A DNA stretch of 64,000 nucleotides from Variovorax jilinensis (GCF_030316885.1 NZ_JASZYQ010000003.1:62001-126000); one strand, 5' to 3'. Shown: positions 31,321 to 44,760, numbered from the stretch's first letter. Made by a program: numbers and translations. The notes: generated by a model not told the origin, from the letters alone.

Positions 31321-32304
31321 GTGGCATTGCGGCTAGGCGCCATCGTCGAGGCCCTGGGAGGCGAACTCCGGGGCGATCCCGAACTGTCGATCGAACGGCT
31401 GGCCCCGTTGGCCACGGCTGGCTCCGACGCGATCGCCTTCCTGAGCCATCCCAAGTACCGCAAGGAACTCGCCGCCTCGGCCGCGGGCTGCGTGATCGTC
31501 GCACCGGCGATGCGCGAGGCAGCCGCCGAGCGCGGCGCCTTCATCGAGACCGCCGACCCCTACCTCTACTTCGCACGCCTGACCCAGCTCTGGAAGAAGG
31601 CCCATGCCAGGCCGCAGGCGCAGCGCATCCATCCGAGCGCGGTGATCGACCCCGATGCAACCATCGATCCCAGCGTGCGCATCGGCGCGCTGTGCGTGAT
31701 CGAGCGCGGCGTGCGCATCGGTGCCGACACGGTGCTCAAGTCCGGCGTCACGATCAGCGAGGACTGCGTCATCGGAGAGCGCTGCCTGCTGCATCCGGGC
31801 GTCGTGATCGGCGCCGACGGCTTCGGGCTGGCGCCGCACGAAGGCGCCTGGGTCAAGATCGAGCAGCTCGGCGCGGTGCGGATCGGCAATGACGTCGAGA
31901 TCGGCTCCAACACCTGCATCGATCGCGGGGCGCTCGAGGACACCGTCATCGAGGACGGCGTCAAGCTCGACAACCTGATCCAGATCGGCCACAACGTGCG
32001 CATCGGCCGCCACACGGCCATGGCGGGCTGCGCCGCGGTGGCCGGCAGCGCCGTGATCGGAGCCCATTGCACGTTCGGCGGCCGCGCCGGCGTGCTCGGC
32101 CACCTCACGATCGCGGACCATGTCCACATCTCTTCCATGTCGCTCGTGACGCGCTCCATCCTCAAGCCGGGCCAGTACACGGGCGTCTTTCCCATCGACG
32201 ACAATGCCGCGTGGGAGAAAAACGCTGCCACGCTCAAGCAACTGCACGGCCTGCGCGATCGCCTCAAGGCGCTCGAGAAAATGACGCAGGAAAGAACATC
32301 ATGA
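31321..32304 (+). CDS. lpxD: UDP-3-O-(3-hydroxyacyl)glucosamine N-acyltransferase
   Basis: A 327-residue left-handed beta-helix acyltransferase for the third step of lipid A synthesis. The N-terminal uridine-binding domain (residues 1-100) contains [14 protein letters not shown]. Many hexapeptide repeats follow (for example [20 protein letters not shown]), with the catalytic histidine region [20 protein letters not shown] and a C-terminal helix. The start is GTG 31321, 14 bases after skp. The stop overlaps the fabZ start by 4 bases. Confidence 0.97.
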   Translation: MALRLGAIVEALGGELRGDPELSIERLAPLATAGSDAIAFLSHPKYRKELAASAAGCVIVAPAMREAAAERGAFIETADPYLYFARLTQLWKKAHARPQAQRIHPSAVIDPDATIDPSVRIGALCVIERGVRIGADTVLKSGVTISEDCVIGERCLLHPGVVIGADGFGLAPHEGAWVKIEQLGAVRIGNDVEIGSNTCIDRGALEDTVIEDGVKLDNLIQIGHNVRIGRHTAMAGCAAVAGSAVIGAHCTFGGRAGVLGHLTIADHVHISSMSLVTRSILKPGQYTGVFPIDDNAAWEKNAATLKQLHGLRDRLKALEKMTQERTS

Positions 32305-32747
32305 CGACGCTCGACATCCACCAAATCCTCAAGCTGCTTCCCCACCGCTACCCGTTCCTGCTGGTGGACCGCGTGCTCTCGATGGAGAAGGGCAAGCGCA
32401 TCACGGCGCTCAAGAACGTGACGATGAACGAGCCCTTCTTCAACGGCCACTTCCCGCACCGGCCGGTGATGCCCGGCGTGCTCATGCTCGAGGCGATGGC
32501 GCAGGCGGCTGCACTGCTGTCCTTCCACTCGCTCGACATCGTTCCCGACGACAACACGGTCTACTACTTCGCGGCCATTGACGGCGCGCGCTTCAAGCGG
32601 CCGGTCGAGCCCGGCGACCAGCTCACGCTCGAGGTCGAGATCGAACGCATGAAGGCCGGCATCTCGAAGTTCAAGGGCCGCGCGCTCGTGGGCACCGAGC
32701 TGGCCTGCGAGGCCACGCTGATGTGCGCGATGCGCCAGATCAACTGA
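32301..32747 (+). CDS. fabZ: 3-hydroxyacyl-ACP dehydratase FabZ
   Basis: A 148-residue hot-dog-fold dehydratase of type II fatty acid synthesis. The active-site histidine and following loop are seen in [26 protein letters not shown], with the catalytic glutamate in that helix. The N-terminal [20 protein letters not shown] is typical. ATG 32301 forms an ATGA overlap with lpxD, coupling fatty-acid elongation to lipid A acyltransferases that compete for 3-hydroxyacyl-ACP. Confidence 0.98.
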   Translation: MTTLDIHQILKLLPHRYPFLLVDRVLSMEKGKRITALKNVTMNEPFFNGHFPHRPVMPGVLMLEAMAQAAALLSFHSLDIVPDDNTVYYFAAIDGARFKRPVEPGDQLTLEVEIERMKAGISKFKGRALVGTELACEATLMCAMRQIN

Positions 32748-32769
32748 CCGTGCCGGTTCCGGTTTGCGC

Positions 32770-33558
32770 ATGACCCTGATCCATTCGACGGCGATCGTCG
32801 ATCCCCGGGCCGAACTCGATCCCACCGTGACGGTGGGGCCCTTTGCCGTCATCGGCGCCCAGGTGCGCATCGGTGCCGGCACCCGCGTCGGCGCGCACTG
32901 CGTGATCGAAGGCCGCACGACGCTCGGCCGCGACAACCACGTGTTCCAGTTCGCATCGCTCGGCGCCGACCCGCAGGACAAGAAATACGCGGGCGAGCCG
33001 ACCGAGCTCGTGATCGGCGACCGCAACACGATCCGCGAGTTCTGCACCTTCAACCTCGGCACCGTGCAGGATGGGGGCGTGACGCGCATCGGCGACGACA
33101 ACTGGATCATGGCCTACGTGCACATCGCGCACGACTGCCAGCTCGGCAGCCAGATCACGATGGCCAACAACGCGACCCTCGCGGGCCATGTCGTGGTCGG
33201 CGACTGGGCCACCATCGGCGGGCTCACGGGCGTGCTGCAGCGCATGCGCATCGGTGCGCACGCGATGATCGGCTTCGCGAGCCACGTCGGCAAGGACGTC
33301 CCGCCCTTCATGGTGGTGGACGGCAACCCGCTCGCGGTGCGCGGCGTCAACCTGGTCGGCCTGCGCCGGCGCGACTTCTCGAACGCGCGGATCGCCGCGA
33401 TCCGCGAGATGCACAAGCTGATCTACCGACAGGGCCGCACGCTCGACGAGGCCCGCACCGCCATCGCCACACTGGCCGACGAGACGCCCGAGGCCGCCGC
33501 CGATGCGGCGCTCATGGACGCCTTCCTCGGCAGTTCGGCCGCAGGCATCGCACGCTAG
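32770..33558 (+). CDS. lpxA: UDP-N-acetylglucosamine acyltransferase
   Basis: A 262-residue trimeric beta-helix enzyme performing the first acylation of lipid A synthesis. Hexapeptide repeats start at [17 protein letters not shown]. The active-site histidines H118 and H121 lie in [12 protein letters not shown], and the C-terminal helical part includes [24 protein letters not shown] 32770 is chosen; an in-frame TTG two codons earlier is possible. It lies 22 bases after fabZ. Confidence 0.98.
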   Translation: MTLIHSTAIVDPRAELDPTVTVGPFAVIGAQVRIGAGTRVGAHCVIEGRTTLGRDNHVFQFASLGADPQDKKYAGEPTELVIGDRNTIREFCTFNLGTVQDGGVTRIGDDNWIMAYVHIAHDCQLGSQITMANNATLAGHVVVGDWATIGGLTGVLQRMRIGAHAMIGFASHVGKDVPPFMVVDGNPLAVRGVNLVGLRRRDFSNARIAAIREMHKLIYRQGRTLDEARTAIATLADETPEAAADAALMDAFLGSSAAGIAR

Positions 33559-33561
33559 CCC

Positions 33562-34719
33562 ATGGCGCCGGATTCCGCGGCAGCGAGGCGCTTCGCGATG
33601 GTCGCCGGCGAAGCATCGGGCGACCTGCTGGCCGGCCTGATGCTCGACGGGCTGCAGTCGCGCTGGCCCGGCGTCGAGGCGGTCGGCATCGGCGGCCCCC
33701 AGATGCTCGCGCGCGGATTCCAGACCTGGTGGCCGCAGGAAAAGCTCGCGGTCAGCGGCTACGTCGAGGTGCTTCGCCACTATGCCGAGATCGCCGGCAT
33801 CCGGCGCCAGCTGAAGGGCCGGCTGCTGCGCGAGCCGCCCGACATCTTCATCGGCGTCGACGCGCCCGACTTCAACCTCGACCTCGAGGCCGGCCTGCGG
33901 GAACGCGGCATCCGCACCGCGCATTTCGTCTGTCCCTCGATCTGGGCCTGGCGTCCGGAGCGGGTGGTGAAGCTGCGCGCCGCCGCCGACCACGTCCTGT
34001 GCATCTTCCCGTTCGAGCCGGAGCTGCTCGCCAAGCACGGCATCGACGCCAGCTTCGTCGGTCATCCGCTGGCCAAGGTGATCCCGATGACACCCGACCG
34101 CGCCGCAGCGCGGGCCGCGCTCGGCCTGGACGACGAAGCCGAGGTGGTCGCGATCCTGCCCGGCAGCCGGCGCTCGGAAGTGCGGCAGCTGATGCCGCTG
34201 TTTCTGGCGGCCGCGGCCCTGATGCTGAAGGCGCGACCGGGCCTGCGCTTCGTCTGCCCGGCGCTGCCGAACCTGCGCGCCGAACTCGAGCAGCAGTTGC
34301 AGGCCAGCGCGATGGCAGGACGCGTGCAGTTGCTCGACCGCCAGTCGCATGCCGCGCTCGCCGCCTGCGACGTCACGCTGATCGCGAGCGGCACCGCGAC
34401 CCTGGAGGCAGCGCTGTTCAAGCGGCCGATGGTGATCTCCTATCGCGTCAACACATTGACCTGGCGGCTCGTGATGCAGCGCAAGCAATTGCAGCCGTGG
34501 GTCGGGCTGCCCAACATCCTGAGCCGCGAGTTCGTGGTGCCCGAGATCCTGCAGGACGCCGCCACGCCACAGGCCCTGGCCGAGGCCACGCTGGCCTGGC
34601 TGTCCGAACCGGACAAGGTTCACGCCTTGCAACAACGTTTTTCCGCCATGCACGCCGAATTGCTGCGTGATACCCCGACACTGTGCGCCGATGCGATCCA
34701 GAAAGTTCTTGCAGGCTGA
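33562..34719 (+). CDS. lpxB: Lipid-A-disaccharide synthase
   Basis: A 385-residue GT19 glycosyltransferase that joins UDP-diacylglucosamine and lipid X. Landmarks: [79 protein letters not shown] and [10 protein letters not shown]. It starts 3 bases after lpxA and overlaps rnhB by 29 bases, so the lpx genes and rnhB are tightly packed. Confidence 0.98.
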   Translation: MAPDSAAARRFAMVAGEASGDLLAGLMLDGLQSRWPGVEAVGIGGPQMLARGFQTWWPQEKLAVSGYVEVLRHYAEIAGIRRQLKGRLLREPPDIFIGVDAPDFNLDLEAGLRERGIRTAHFVCPSIWAWRPERVVKLRAAADHVLCIFPFEPELLAKHGIDASFVGHPLAKVIPMTPDRAAARAALGLDDEAEVVAILPGSRRSEVRQLMPLFLAAAALMLKARPGLRFVCPALPNLRAELEQQLQASAMAGRVQLLDRQSHAALAACDVTLIASGTATLEAALFKRPMVISYRVNTLTWRLVMQRKQLQPWVGLPNILSREFVVPEILQDAATPQALAEATLAWLSEPDKVHALQQRFSAMHAELLRDTPTLCADAIQKVLAG

Positions 34720-35428
34720 GCAGGCCACCCTGGTCTGGGACGGCCCGGGTCTCACGGCCGGCGTCGACGAGGCCGGCCGCGGCCCGCTGGCCGGGCCCGT
34801 GGTGGCTGCGGCGGTGATCCTCGACGACCGGCGGCCGATACGCGGCCTGGCCGACTCCAAGACGCTCACGGCCCTGCAACGCAGCCGTCTCAACGACCAG
34901 ATCCTCGCGAAGGCACTGTGCTGCTCGGTGGCGCAGGCCAGCGTCGAGGAGATCGACACCCACAACATCCTGCAGGCGACCATGATCGCCATGCGGCGCG
35001 CGGTCGAGGGCCTGCGGCTCACGCCCGCCAAGGTGCTGGTCGACGGCAATCGCCTGCCCACGCTCAGCGTGCTGGCCGAGGCGATCGTCAAGGGCGACGC
35101 GCGCGTGAAGGCCATCTCGGCCGCCTCGATCCTCGCCAAGGTGCATCGCGACCGCCTCTGCGAGGACCTGCACGCCGAGTTCCCGCACTACGGCTTCGCG
35201 GCCCACAAGGGCTATGGCACGCCCGAGCACCTCGAGGCCCTGCAGCGCCATGGCGCCTGCGTGCACCACCGGCGCTCCTTCAGCCCGGTGGCGGCGGCGC
35301 TGGCGCGTACCGTGAGTCCGCCCGCGCCGGATGTCGCCATCGGCGGCGCATCGATGGTGATCCAGGCATGGGAAGGCACGTCGATCGCGGTGACCACCGC
35401 GACCGCGATTGGCGGGAGCGCCCCGTGA
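34691..35428 (+). CDS. rnhB: Ribonuclease HII
   Basis: A 245-residue type 2 RNase H that nicks RNA-DNA hybrids at embedded ribonucleotides. The active site opens with D26-E27 in [16 protein letters not shown], and further acidic residues lie in VDGNRLP and [12 protein letters not shown]. The usual C-terminus near HHRRSFSPV is followed by an extra tail of about 40 residues rich in alanine, serine and threonine, not seen in the common 200-residue forms. ATG 34691 is preferred over a GTG 24 bases earlier; it lies inside the end of lpxB. Confidence 0.95.
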   Translation: MRSRKFLQAEQATLVWDGPGLTAGVDEAGRGPLAGPVVAAAVILDDRRPIRGLADSKTLTALQRSRLNDQILAKALCCSVAQASVEEIDTHNILQATMIAMRRAVEGLRLTPAKVLVDGNRLPTLSVLAEAIVKGDARVKAISAASILAKVHRDRLCEDLHAEFPHYGFAAHKGYGTPEHLEALQRHGACVHHRRSFSPVAAALARTVSPPAPDVAIGGASMVIQAWEGTSIAVTTATAIGGSAP

Positions 35429-35483
35429 GCGGCCCGGCTGCTCCGAAGGCGAACACCGGCGTATTGCTTCGCGGAGGGACGCC

Positions 35484-36263
35484 ATGAGCGTCGCCGAGCC
35501 GAGCCACGTCAGTTCGCGCGACAACCCGTTGCTCAAGGAACTGCGCAAGCTCGCGCACGATCCAGGCGGCTACCGCAGGAACGGCCGCATCTGGCTCGAG
35601 GGCGACCACCTCTGCCGCGCCGCGCGCGACCGTGGCGTGCGGCCCGCGGTGGCGGTGTTCGCCGAATCGCTGTGGGCGACGGCGCGCCATGAATGGGCGG
35701 ACGCGGCCGACAAGACCGTCGTCGTCGCCGATGCGCTGCTGGCGGGCATCAGCGGCCTCGAATCGCCGGCACCGATGGGGTTCCTGCTGGACCTGCCGGC
35801 GCGACCCCAGGTCGCACCCGACGCGCCCACCGTGGTGCTCGACCGCCTGCAGGATGCCGGCAACGTCGGCTCCATCCTCCGGAGCGCGGGCGCCTTCGGC
35901 TTCCGTCAGGTGGTGGCGCTCAAGGGCACGGCCGCGCTGTGGGCGCCGAAGGTGCTGCGGGCCGGCATGGGCGCGCACTTCGGCCTGAAACTGATCGAAG
36001 GGGTGGAGGCCGACGCGCTCGATGCGCTGGCCGTGCCCTGGATCGCGACGAGCTCGCACCGGGGCGACCTGCTGCATCGCACGCGGCTGCCGTTTCCCTG
36101 CGCCTGGCTCATGGGCCATGAAGGGCAGGGCGTCTCGGCCGCGCTGGAGGCGCGGGCCGCCCACCATGTGCGCATCGCGCAGCCGGGCGGCGAGGAATCG
36201 CTGAACGTGGCTGCGGCGGCTGCGATCTGCTTGCATGCAAGCGCCGCCGGGGCAGATTCCTGA
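35484..36263 (+). CDS. SpoU/TrmH-family RNA 2'-O-methyltransferase
   Basis: A 259-residue SPOUT methyltransferase. The N-terminal substrate-binding domain begins [34 protein letters not shown]. The knotted catalytic domain shows motif 1 [21 protein letters not shown], motif 2 ([11 protein letters not shown]) and motif 3 ([21 protein letters not shown]). It is probably an rRNA or tRNA ribose methylase; the substrate cannot be told from sequence. GGAGGGACGCC precedes ATG 35484. It closes the superoperon. Confidence 0.92.
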   Translation: MSVAEPSHVSSRDNPLLKELRKLAHDPGGYRRNGRIWLEGDHLCRAARDRGVRPAVAVFAESLWATARHEWADAADKTVVVADALLAGISGLESPAPMGFLLDLPARPQVAPDAPTVVLDRLQDAGNVGSILRSAGAFGFRQVVALKGTAALWAPKVLRAGMGAHFGLKLIEGVEADALDALAVPWIATSSHRGDLLHRTRLPFPCAWLMGHEGQGVSAALEARAAHHVRIAQPGGEESLNVAAAAAICLHASAAGADS

Positions 36264-36275
36264 TGCCGGCAAGGC

Positions 36276-36281
36276 TATAAT
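36276..36281 (+). promoter_or_regulatory. Candidate -10 of the carAB promoter
   Basis: A perfect TATAAT (in GGCTATAATCGG) 118 bases upstream of carA. The -35 position is not convincing. Confidence 0.5.
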
Positions 36282-36346
36282 CGGGGGCTTTCCCGCTCAC
36301 ACCCCGCCCTCAGCGCACGCAAGCCAATTCCTCGACGAAGGTCGCA

Positions 36347-36378
36347 GCCCAAAGTCTTTTCTTGGGTTCGCTTTGGGC
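36347..36378 (+). promoter_or_regulatory. carA leader hairpin with an alternative pairing
   Basis: GCCCAAAG (36347-36354) pairs exactly with CTTTGGGC (36371-36378) around a 16-base loop. The loop itself contains CTTGGG (36361-36366), which can instead pair with the same 5' arm. The two folds are mutually exclusive and end 21 bases before the carA start. No T-run follows, so any effect would be on translation or stability rather than classic termination. Confidence 0.4.
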
Positions 36379-36399
36379 GTCATCCTTCCGGAGAACCCA

Positions 36400-37576
36400 G
36401 TGCTTTTGTCTCTCAAGGGAAAATTCCCGCCCGCCATCCTGGCGCTTGCAGACGGCACGGTCTTTCTCGGCAACTCGATCGGCGCCACCGGCGCCACGAC
36501 CGGCGAAGTGGTGTTCAACACCTCGATGACCGGTTACCAGGAAATCCTGACCGACCCGAGCTATTGCCAGCAGATCGTGACCCTCACGTATCCGCACATC
36601 GGCAACTACGGCGTCAACGACGAGGACATCGAAGCCGACAAGATCCACGCCGCCGGCCTGATCATCAAGGACCTGCCTCTGGTGGCGTCCAACTTCCGCA
36701 AGACCGCCACGCTCAACGAGTACCTGGTGCGCGGCAAGACGGTTGCCATCGCCGACATCGACACCCGCAAGCTGACCCGACACCTGCGCACCCACGGCGC
36801 ACAGAACGGCTGCATCCTCGGCCTGGCCGAGGGCGAGCAGGTCAGCCAGGCGCTGATCGACAAGGCCGTGGCTGCGGCCAAGGGCGCGCCGTCGATGGCC
36901 GGGCTCGACCTGGCGAAGGTCGTGTCGGTCAAGGAAACCTACGAGTGGACGCAGACCGAGTGGAAGCTCGGCGCCGGCTACGGCGTGCAGATCACGCCCA
37001 AGTTCCACGTCGTCGCCTTCGACTACGGCGTCAAGAAGAACATCCTGCGCATGATCGCCCAGCGCGGCGCGCGCATCACCGTGGTGCCCGCGCAGACACC
37101 GGCGGCCGACGTGCTGAAGCTGCGTCCGGACGGCATCTTCCTGGCCAACGGGCCCGGCGACCCGGAACCCTGCGACTACGCGATCGCCGCGGTGCGCGAA
37201 CTGATCGAGACCGGCATCCCGACCTTCGGCATCTGCCTGGGCCACCAGATCATGGCGCTGGCCTCTGGCGCGAAGACCTTCAAGATGAAGTTCGGCCACC
37301 ACGGCGCCAACCATCCGGTCAAGGACCTCGACAACGGCCGCGTGAGCATCACGAGCCAGAACCACGGCTTCGCGGTCGACGAGAAGACGCTGCCCGCCAA
37401 CCTGCGGCCCACGCACATCAGCCTGTTCGACAACACGCTGCAGGGGCTGGCCCGCACCGACAAGCCGGCGTTCTGCTTCCAGGGCCACCCCGAAGCCTCG
37501 CCAGGCCCGCACGACATCGGCTATTTGTTCGATCGCTTCACGGCACTCATGCAAGGTCACAAAGAAGGACAGAAGA

Positions 37577-37584
<8 letters not shown>
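36400..37584 (+). CDS. carA: Carbamoyl-phosphate synthase small subunit
   Basis: A 394-residue glutaminase subunit that supplies ammonia to CarB for arginine and pyrimidine synthesis. The N-terminal domain has [35 protein letters not shown]. The C-terminal class I amidotransferase has nucleophile C279 in [18 protein letters not shown] and the His/Glu pair in [14 protein letters not shown]. The start is GTG 36400 with GGAG six bases upstream; the open frame runs back to 36235 with leader-derived residues. It overlaps carB by 8 bases. Confidence 0.97.
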
Positions 37585-40804
<3,220 letters not shown>

Positions 40805-40814
40805 GATCGGCACC

Positions 40815-41684
40815 ATGGAAACGCAGCTGGTCGAACTCGACCTCGACGACTGGACGGCGGCCAGGCCCAACGAGGCCTGGATCGCGGCGCTCGAGGCCGG
40901 CAAGGTGCTGTACTTTCCGCGCCTGGGCTTCGACCTGCTGCCCGCCGAGCGCGCCCTGCTGACGCCCGAGGTTCTGGCGCCCAAGGTTCGCAACATCAGC
41001 CTCGACGCCAACGGGCGCCTCAAGGGCGTGGCCGGCGACGAGGCGCGGCAGCAGGCGGTGGCGGGCATGATCGGCCGCTTCCGCTCGCAGGCCCAGGGCC
41101 TTATCCACGGGCTGCTGCCGCATTACGTGCCGGCGCTGCGGATGGCGCCGACCAGCTACCGGCCGGCCAAGGTCGAGACCCGCGTGCAGTCGTGGCGCGC
41201 TGACGACCGGCGGCTGCACGTCGATGCCTTTCCGTCACGGCCGAACTACGGCGAGCGCATCCTGCGCGTCTTCACCAATGCCAATCCCGAAGGCGCGCCG
41301 CGCGTCTGGCGCGTCGGCGAGCCCTTCGAGGCCGTCGCGAAGCGCTTCCTGCCGCGCGCCCGGCCCTATTCGGCATGGCAGGCCTCGGTCCTGCGCGCGC
41401 TGCGCGTGACCAAGTCGCTGCGCAGCGAGTACGACCACCTGATGCTGCAACTGCACGACGGCATGAAGGCCGATCTCGAATACCAGCAGAAGAGCGACCA
41501 GGAGACCGTGCCGTTCCCGGCGGGATCGGTCTGGGTCTGCTTCTCCGACCAGACCTCGCATGCCGTGATGTCGGGCCAGTACATGCTCGAGCAGACCCTC
41601 CATCTGCCTGCCGCGAGGCAATACAATCCCGATTCCAGCCCGCTCGCGATCCTGAGCCGGCTGACCGGACGCAAGCTCGTCTGA
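40815..41684 (+). CDS. kdoO: Kdo hydroxylase family protein
   Basis: A 289-residue Fe(II)/2-oxoglutarate-dependent oxygenase of the KdoO family, which in Burkholderia and Yersinia hydroxylates the outer Kdo sugar of lipopolysaccharide to Ko. A metal-binding H135-x-D137 is visible in [12 protein letters not shown], with the distal histidine H249 in [12 protein letters not shown] and the likely oxoglutarate-binding region after it. It lies 10 bases after carB and 64 before greA. It has no functional link to carbamoyl phosphate; its logical partners are the lpx genes of this window and Kdo transferase elsewhere. Confidence 0.85.
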   Translation: METQLVELDLDDWTAARPNEAWIAALEAGKVLYFPRLGFDLLPAERALLTPEVLAPKVRNISLDANGRLKGVAGDEARQQAVAGMIGRFRSQAQGLIHGLLPHYVPALRMAPTSYRPAKVETRVQSWRADDRRLHVDAFPSRPNYGERILRVFTNANPEGAPRVWRVGEPFEAVAKRFLPRARPYSAWQASVLRALRVTKSLRSEYDHLMLQLHDGMKADLEYQQKSDQETVPFPAGSVWVCFSDQTSHAVMSGQYMLEQTLHLPAARQYNPDSSPLAILSRLTGRKLV

Positions 41685-41700
41685 CTTTTTTCTCCCTTCG

Positions 41701-41726
41701 ACCGCCGAACGGCAGCGTTCGGCGGT
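41701..41726 (+). promoter_or_regulatory. Perfect hairpin just upstream of greA
   Basis: ACCGCCGAACG (41701-41711), loop GCAG, CGTTCGGCGGT (41716-41726), followed by the imperfect T-tract TTCGCTTT. It ends 22 bases before the greA ATG. It could terminate carAB-kdoO transcripts or act as a greA leader attenuator, as in E. coli, where a leader terminator upstream of greA yields short GraL RNAs. Confidence 0.6.
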
Positions 41727-41748
41727 TTCGCTTTCTGGAGCAACGAAA

Positions 41749-42225
41749 ATGGCAACCATCCCGATCACCAAGCTGGGTGCGCAGAAGCTGCGCGAAGAAC
41801 TGCAGCGTCTGAAGACCGTCGACCGTCCCTGGGTCATCAACGCGATCGCCGAGGCGCGCGCGCAGGGCGACCTGAGCGAGAACGCCGAGTACGAGGTCGC
41901 CAAGGACCGTCAGGGCTTCATCGAGGGGCGCATCCAGGACATCGAGGGCAAGCTCTCGGCCGCCCAGATCATCGACCCGAGCACGCTCGACGCGGGAGGC
42001 AAGGTGGTGTTCGGCTCGACCGTCGAACTCGAGGAAGAAAAGACCGGCGAGGCCGTCAAGTACCAGATCGTGGGCGAGGACGAGGCCGACCTCAAGCTCG
42101 GCCTGATCAACGTCTCGAGCCCGATCGCGCGCGCGCTGATCGGCAAGGAGGAGGGCGATACCGCCGAGGTGCAGGCGCCCGGCGGCATCAAGCGCTACGA
42201 GATCGTCGGCGTCAGCTACCTCTGA
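41749..42225 (+). CDS. greA: Transcription elongation factor GreA
   Basis: A 158-residue factor that rescues backtracked RNA polymerase by stimulating transcript cleavage. The N-terminal coiled coil carries the acidic tip ([17 protein letters not shown]). The C-terminal FKBP-like domain binds polymerase ([31 protein letters not shown]). GGAG lies upstream of the ATG, after the hairpin. Confidence 0.98.
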   Translation: MATIPITKLGAQKLREELQRLKTVDRPWVINAIAEARAQGDLSENAEYEVAKDRQGFIEGRIQDIEGKLSAAQIIDPSTLDAGGKVVFGSTVELEEEKTGEAVKYQIVGEDEADLKLGLINVSSPIARALIGKEEGDTAEVQAPGGIKRYEIVGVSYL

Positions 42226-42239
42226 AGCCCGCCGGCCGC

Positions 42240-42644
42240 ATGAAGGATCGCATCGCGCTGCTGCTGGCCGCCCTCTGGTGGGGCAGCCTCACGACCATCG
42301 GCTTCCTGGTGGTGCCGATGCTGTTCGCACGGCTCGGCAACCCGGCGGTGGCGGGCAACTTCGCGGGCCAGCTGTTCGCCGCCCAGACCTGGATCGCGCT
42401 GGGCTGCGGGCTGGTGCTGCTGGTGCACTTCCGCGCCCAGGGCGGAGGCGAAAGCGTGTCGGCACCGGCGCGCAAGGCGATCTCGCTGATCGTGATCGCT
42501 TTGCTGCTGGCCCTGCTTCAGCAATATGCGGTCGCTCCGCACATCCTGGCGCGCGAGAACCTCAGGCTCTGGCACACGGTCGGCAGCGGCATGTACCTGG
42601 CGCAGTGGATCTGCGCCGGGGTGTTGCTGTGGCGCATGCATTGA
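42240..42644 (+). CDS. DUF4149 membrane protein
   Basis: A 134-residue inner-membrane protein with four predicted helices: about 5-25 (ALLLAALWWGSLTTIGFLVV), 45-65, 78-98 (AISLIVIALLLALLQ) and 112-132. The WWGSLTTIGFLVVPMLFARL start and the AQTWIALGCG segment fit DUF4149. It begins 14 bases after greA, a neighbour relationship common in betaproteobacteria. Function unknown. Confidence 0.85.
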   Translation: MKDRIALLLAALWWGSLTTIGFLVVPMLFARLGNPAVAGNFAGQLFAAQTWIALGCGLVLLVHFRAQGGGESVSAPARKAISLIVIALLLALLQQYAVAPHILARENLRLWHTVGSGMYLAQWICAGVLLWRMH

Positions 42645-42673
42645 CCCGGCAGTGAGCCGATCTGGGGGGCGAG

Positions 42674-43438
42674 CTAAGTCTTCCAGTACTTGGTGATCCA
42701 GCGCGCCGGGCGGATGAAGCGGAAGGCGCGGTTGCGCCTGCCGGCGAGCGCATCGGGCGGATTGCATTCGCCGTGGAAGATCATGATCCGCGCGCCTTCG
42801 GGCACGAAGGGCTCGCGCCAGTAGTTGGTCGGCCAGTCCGGGATGCCGTGGTACTTGAAGCTCGGGCACCAGGCCTCGGGCCAGTAGCCCAGCTTGCCCT
42901 GGCGATACATGAAATCCGAGAGATAGGCCTGCTCGTTGCGGAATTCGGCCTGCACCGCATCCATGTTCTGGCGGAAATGCGCGAGCACGTCCGGATGAGC
43001 GCCGAGCTCGAAGCGGTAGACCGACGAGTTGCCGGTGATCTTGCGGCGCCGCCACGGGCGCTCGTAGTCATGGATGATCAGGAACTCGCCCGGCTGCTCG
43101 AAGAAGGCGTCGAGGCTGCCGACCACCACCACGTCGAGATCGACGAACAGCGCCGTGCCGCGCAGGCCGTGCAGGTCAGCCTCGAAGGTGGTGAGCTTCT
43201 TCCAGGCCCGATCGGGCTGCCCCGGCTTCAGCTCGAGGTCGAGCGGCGGGATCGGCAGGCACTGCACTTCCTTGCGGATGCCCTTGGCATCGTCGGTGAG
43301 GCAGACGAAGTTGAAGTCGCCCTTGAGGTGCCGGCGCACCATCGCATAGAGGCGGTTGACATATTCGGGGCCGTACTTGGTGCCCCATTTCATGCACAGG
43401 ATGTGCCGCTCGCGCGCTGCCATCGGCTCGACCGGCAT
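42674..43438 (-). CDS. Putative glycosyltransferase
   Basis: A 254-residue protein resembling nucleotide-sugar transferases of the GT-A type. It opens with a strand-like start (RHILCMKWGTKYGPEYVNRLYAMVRRHL), has CLTDD near 46-50 and the DxD-type metal site D100-L-D102 in ALFVDLDVVVVGSLDAFF, then a conserved-looking WCPSFKYHGIPDWP and a basic C-terminus (RFIRPARWITKYWKT). No signal peptide. The start is taken at 43438; an internal ATG five codons later is possible. The gene is reverse-oriented relative to greA and DUF4149 and 2 bases from the yhbY stop. A role in surface polysaccharide or LPS core assembly is inferred. Confidence 0.72.
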   Translation of the reverse strand: MPVEPMAARERHILCMKWGTKYGPEYVNRLYAMVRRHLKGDFNFVCLTDDAKGIRKEVQCLPIPPLDLELKPGQPDRAWKKLTTFEADLHGLRGTALFVDLDVVVVGSLDAFFEQPGEFLIIHDYERPWRRRKITGNSSVYRFELGAHPDVLAHFRQNMDAVQAEFRNEQAYLSDFMYRQGKLGYWPEAWCPSFKYHGIPDWPTNYWREPFVPEGARIMIFHGECNPPDALAGRRNRAFRFIRPARWITKYWKT

Positions 43439-43440
43439 CC

Positions 43441-43920
43441 TCAGTCGGCCTGGTTGCGCTTCTTGGCCGACAGCGGGCGCTTGGCCTTGGCACGCTTGAT
43501 GGTGCCCCCCGGCGTGAGCCGCTGGTTACCCAGCACGCGCAGGGTCTTGATCTCGGGGCGCTGGCCGAATCGCTTGCTGTACTTGACGACCTTGACGTCG
43601 CGCGGGCCCGGCATGCGGTCCTCGTCGATCGTGCGTTCCTTCTCGGGAATCGGGCGCCACAGCACGAGCAGCTTGCCGATGTGCTGGATCGGCGCGGCGT
43701 CCAGTTCGTCGGCCATCGTCTTGAGCATGGCTTCGCGCGCCGCGCGGTCGTCGGAGAAGACGCGCACCTTGATCAGGCCGTGGGCCTTGAGCGCGGCATC
43801 GGCTTCCTTGAGGACGGCAGGGGTCAGCCCGTCGCCGCCGACCATGACGATCGGATCCAGATGGTGCGCTTCGGAGCGGTGCACCTTGCGCTGCGCGGGG
43901 GTGAGTTGTATGGCGGACAT
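43441..43920 (-). CDS. yhbY: YhbY-family ribosome-associated RNA-binding protein
   Basis: A 159-residue protein with a CRM domain in the first 100 residues ([49 protein letters not shown]), as in E. coli YhbY, which associates with pre-50S particles. A basic, disordered C-terminal extension of about 55 residues is added ([15 protein letters not shown]), giving more RNA contact than the E. coli form. The start is ATG 43920. It is divergent from rlmE, another 50S-maturation factor, with 20 bases between. Confidence 0.92.
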   Translation of the reverse strand: MSAIQLTPAQRKVHRSEAHHLDPIVMVGGDGLTPAVLKEADAALKAHGLIKVRVFSDDRAAREAMLKTMADELDAAPIQHIGKLLVLWRPIPEKERTIDEDRMPGPRDVKVVKYSKRFGQRPEIKTLRVLGNQRLTPGGTIKRAKAKRPLSAKKRNQAD

Positions 43921-43940
43921 GCCCGTATTATCGAGTGTCA

Positions 43941-44609
43941 ATGAATCCCAAACCAAAAGCCAAGAAGCTGAGCAAGGCCTGGCTGCACGATCACCTCAAC
44001 GATCCCTACGTCAAACTGGCCAATCGCGAGGGCTACCGCGCCCGCGCGGCCTACAAGCTCAAGGAAATCGACGAGACCCTGGGATTGATCCGTCCGGGCC
44101 AGCTGGTGGTCGACCTGGGCTCCACGCCGGGCGCCTGGAGCCAGTACGTGCGGCGCCGCATGTCGCCTGCCGGCGCGGCTTCCGGCGAGCTGGCCGGCAC
44201 CATCATCGCGCTCGACATCCTGCCGATGGAACCGATCGAGGGCGTGACCTTCCTGCAGGGCGATTTCCGCGAGGACGAGGTGCTGGCGCGGCTCACCGCG
44301 GCCATGGATGGCCGGCGGGCCGACGTCGTGGTGTCGGACATGGCGCCCAACCTGTCGGGCATCGCCTCGGCCGACACGGCCCGGATCGCCCACCTGATCG
44401 AACTGGCGATCGATTTCGCGCGCCAGCACATGAAGCCCGAGGGCGCGCTGGTCGCCAAGCTGTTCCACGGCAGCGGCTACGCCGAGCTGACCCGGCTTTT
44501 CAAGGACAACTTCCGTGTCGTGAAGCCCCTGAAACCCAAGGCCTCGCGCGACAAGTCGTCGGAGACTTTCATGGTCGGCATCGGGCTCAAGAACCCTGAT
44601 ACCAATTGA
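43941..44609 (+). CDS. rlmE: 23S rRNA (uridine2552-2'-O)-methyltransferase
   Basis: A 222-residue FtsJ/RrmJ-type methyltransferase that methylates U2552 of 23S rRNA and aids 50S assembly. The N-terminal [27 protein letters not shown], the SAM-binding [18 protein letters not shown], and [13 protein letters not shown] place it firmly, with catalytic K/D/K/E positions in the expected order. ATG 43941 is chosen; an in-frame GTG two codons earlier also exists. It precedes ftsH, as in E. coli. Confidence 0.97.
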   Translation: MNPKPKAKKLSKAWLHDHLNDPYVKLANREGYRARAAYKLKEIDETLGLIRPGQLVVDLGSTPGAWSQYVRRRMSPAGAASGELAGTIIALDILPMEPIEGVTFLQGDFREDEVLARLTAAMDGRRADVVVSDMAPNLSGIASADTARIAHLIELAIDFARQHMKPEGALVAKLFHGSGYAELTRLFKDNFRVVKPLKPKASRDKSSETFMVGIGLKNPDTN

Positions 44610-44680
44610 TACTTGTCAAAAACCGCGCGTCCTCCATGGCGGCTCCAGGGAATTCACGGCTTTTCGCAGGTTGAAAAGCC

Positions 44681-44686
44681 TAAAAT
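44681..44686 (+). promoter_or_regulatory. Candidate -10 upstream of ftsH
   Basis: TAAAAT 75 bases before the ftsH TTG, in an AT-richer patch. The -35 is not evident, and no heat-shock consensus was recognised. Confidence 0.3.
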
Positions 44687-44760
44687 AGACGCCAATTGCC
44701 GCCCAGAGTGCGCCTTTTCCTGTTCCCCTTATTCGTGCGCGCCCCCGACTGGAGTTTCGT

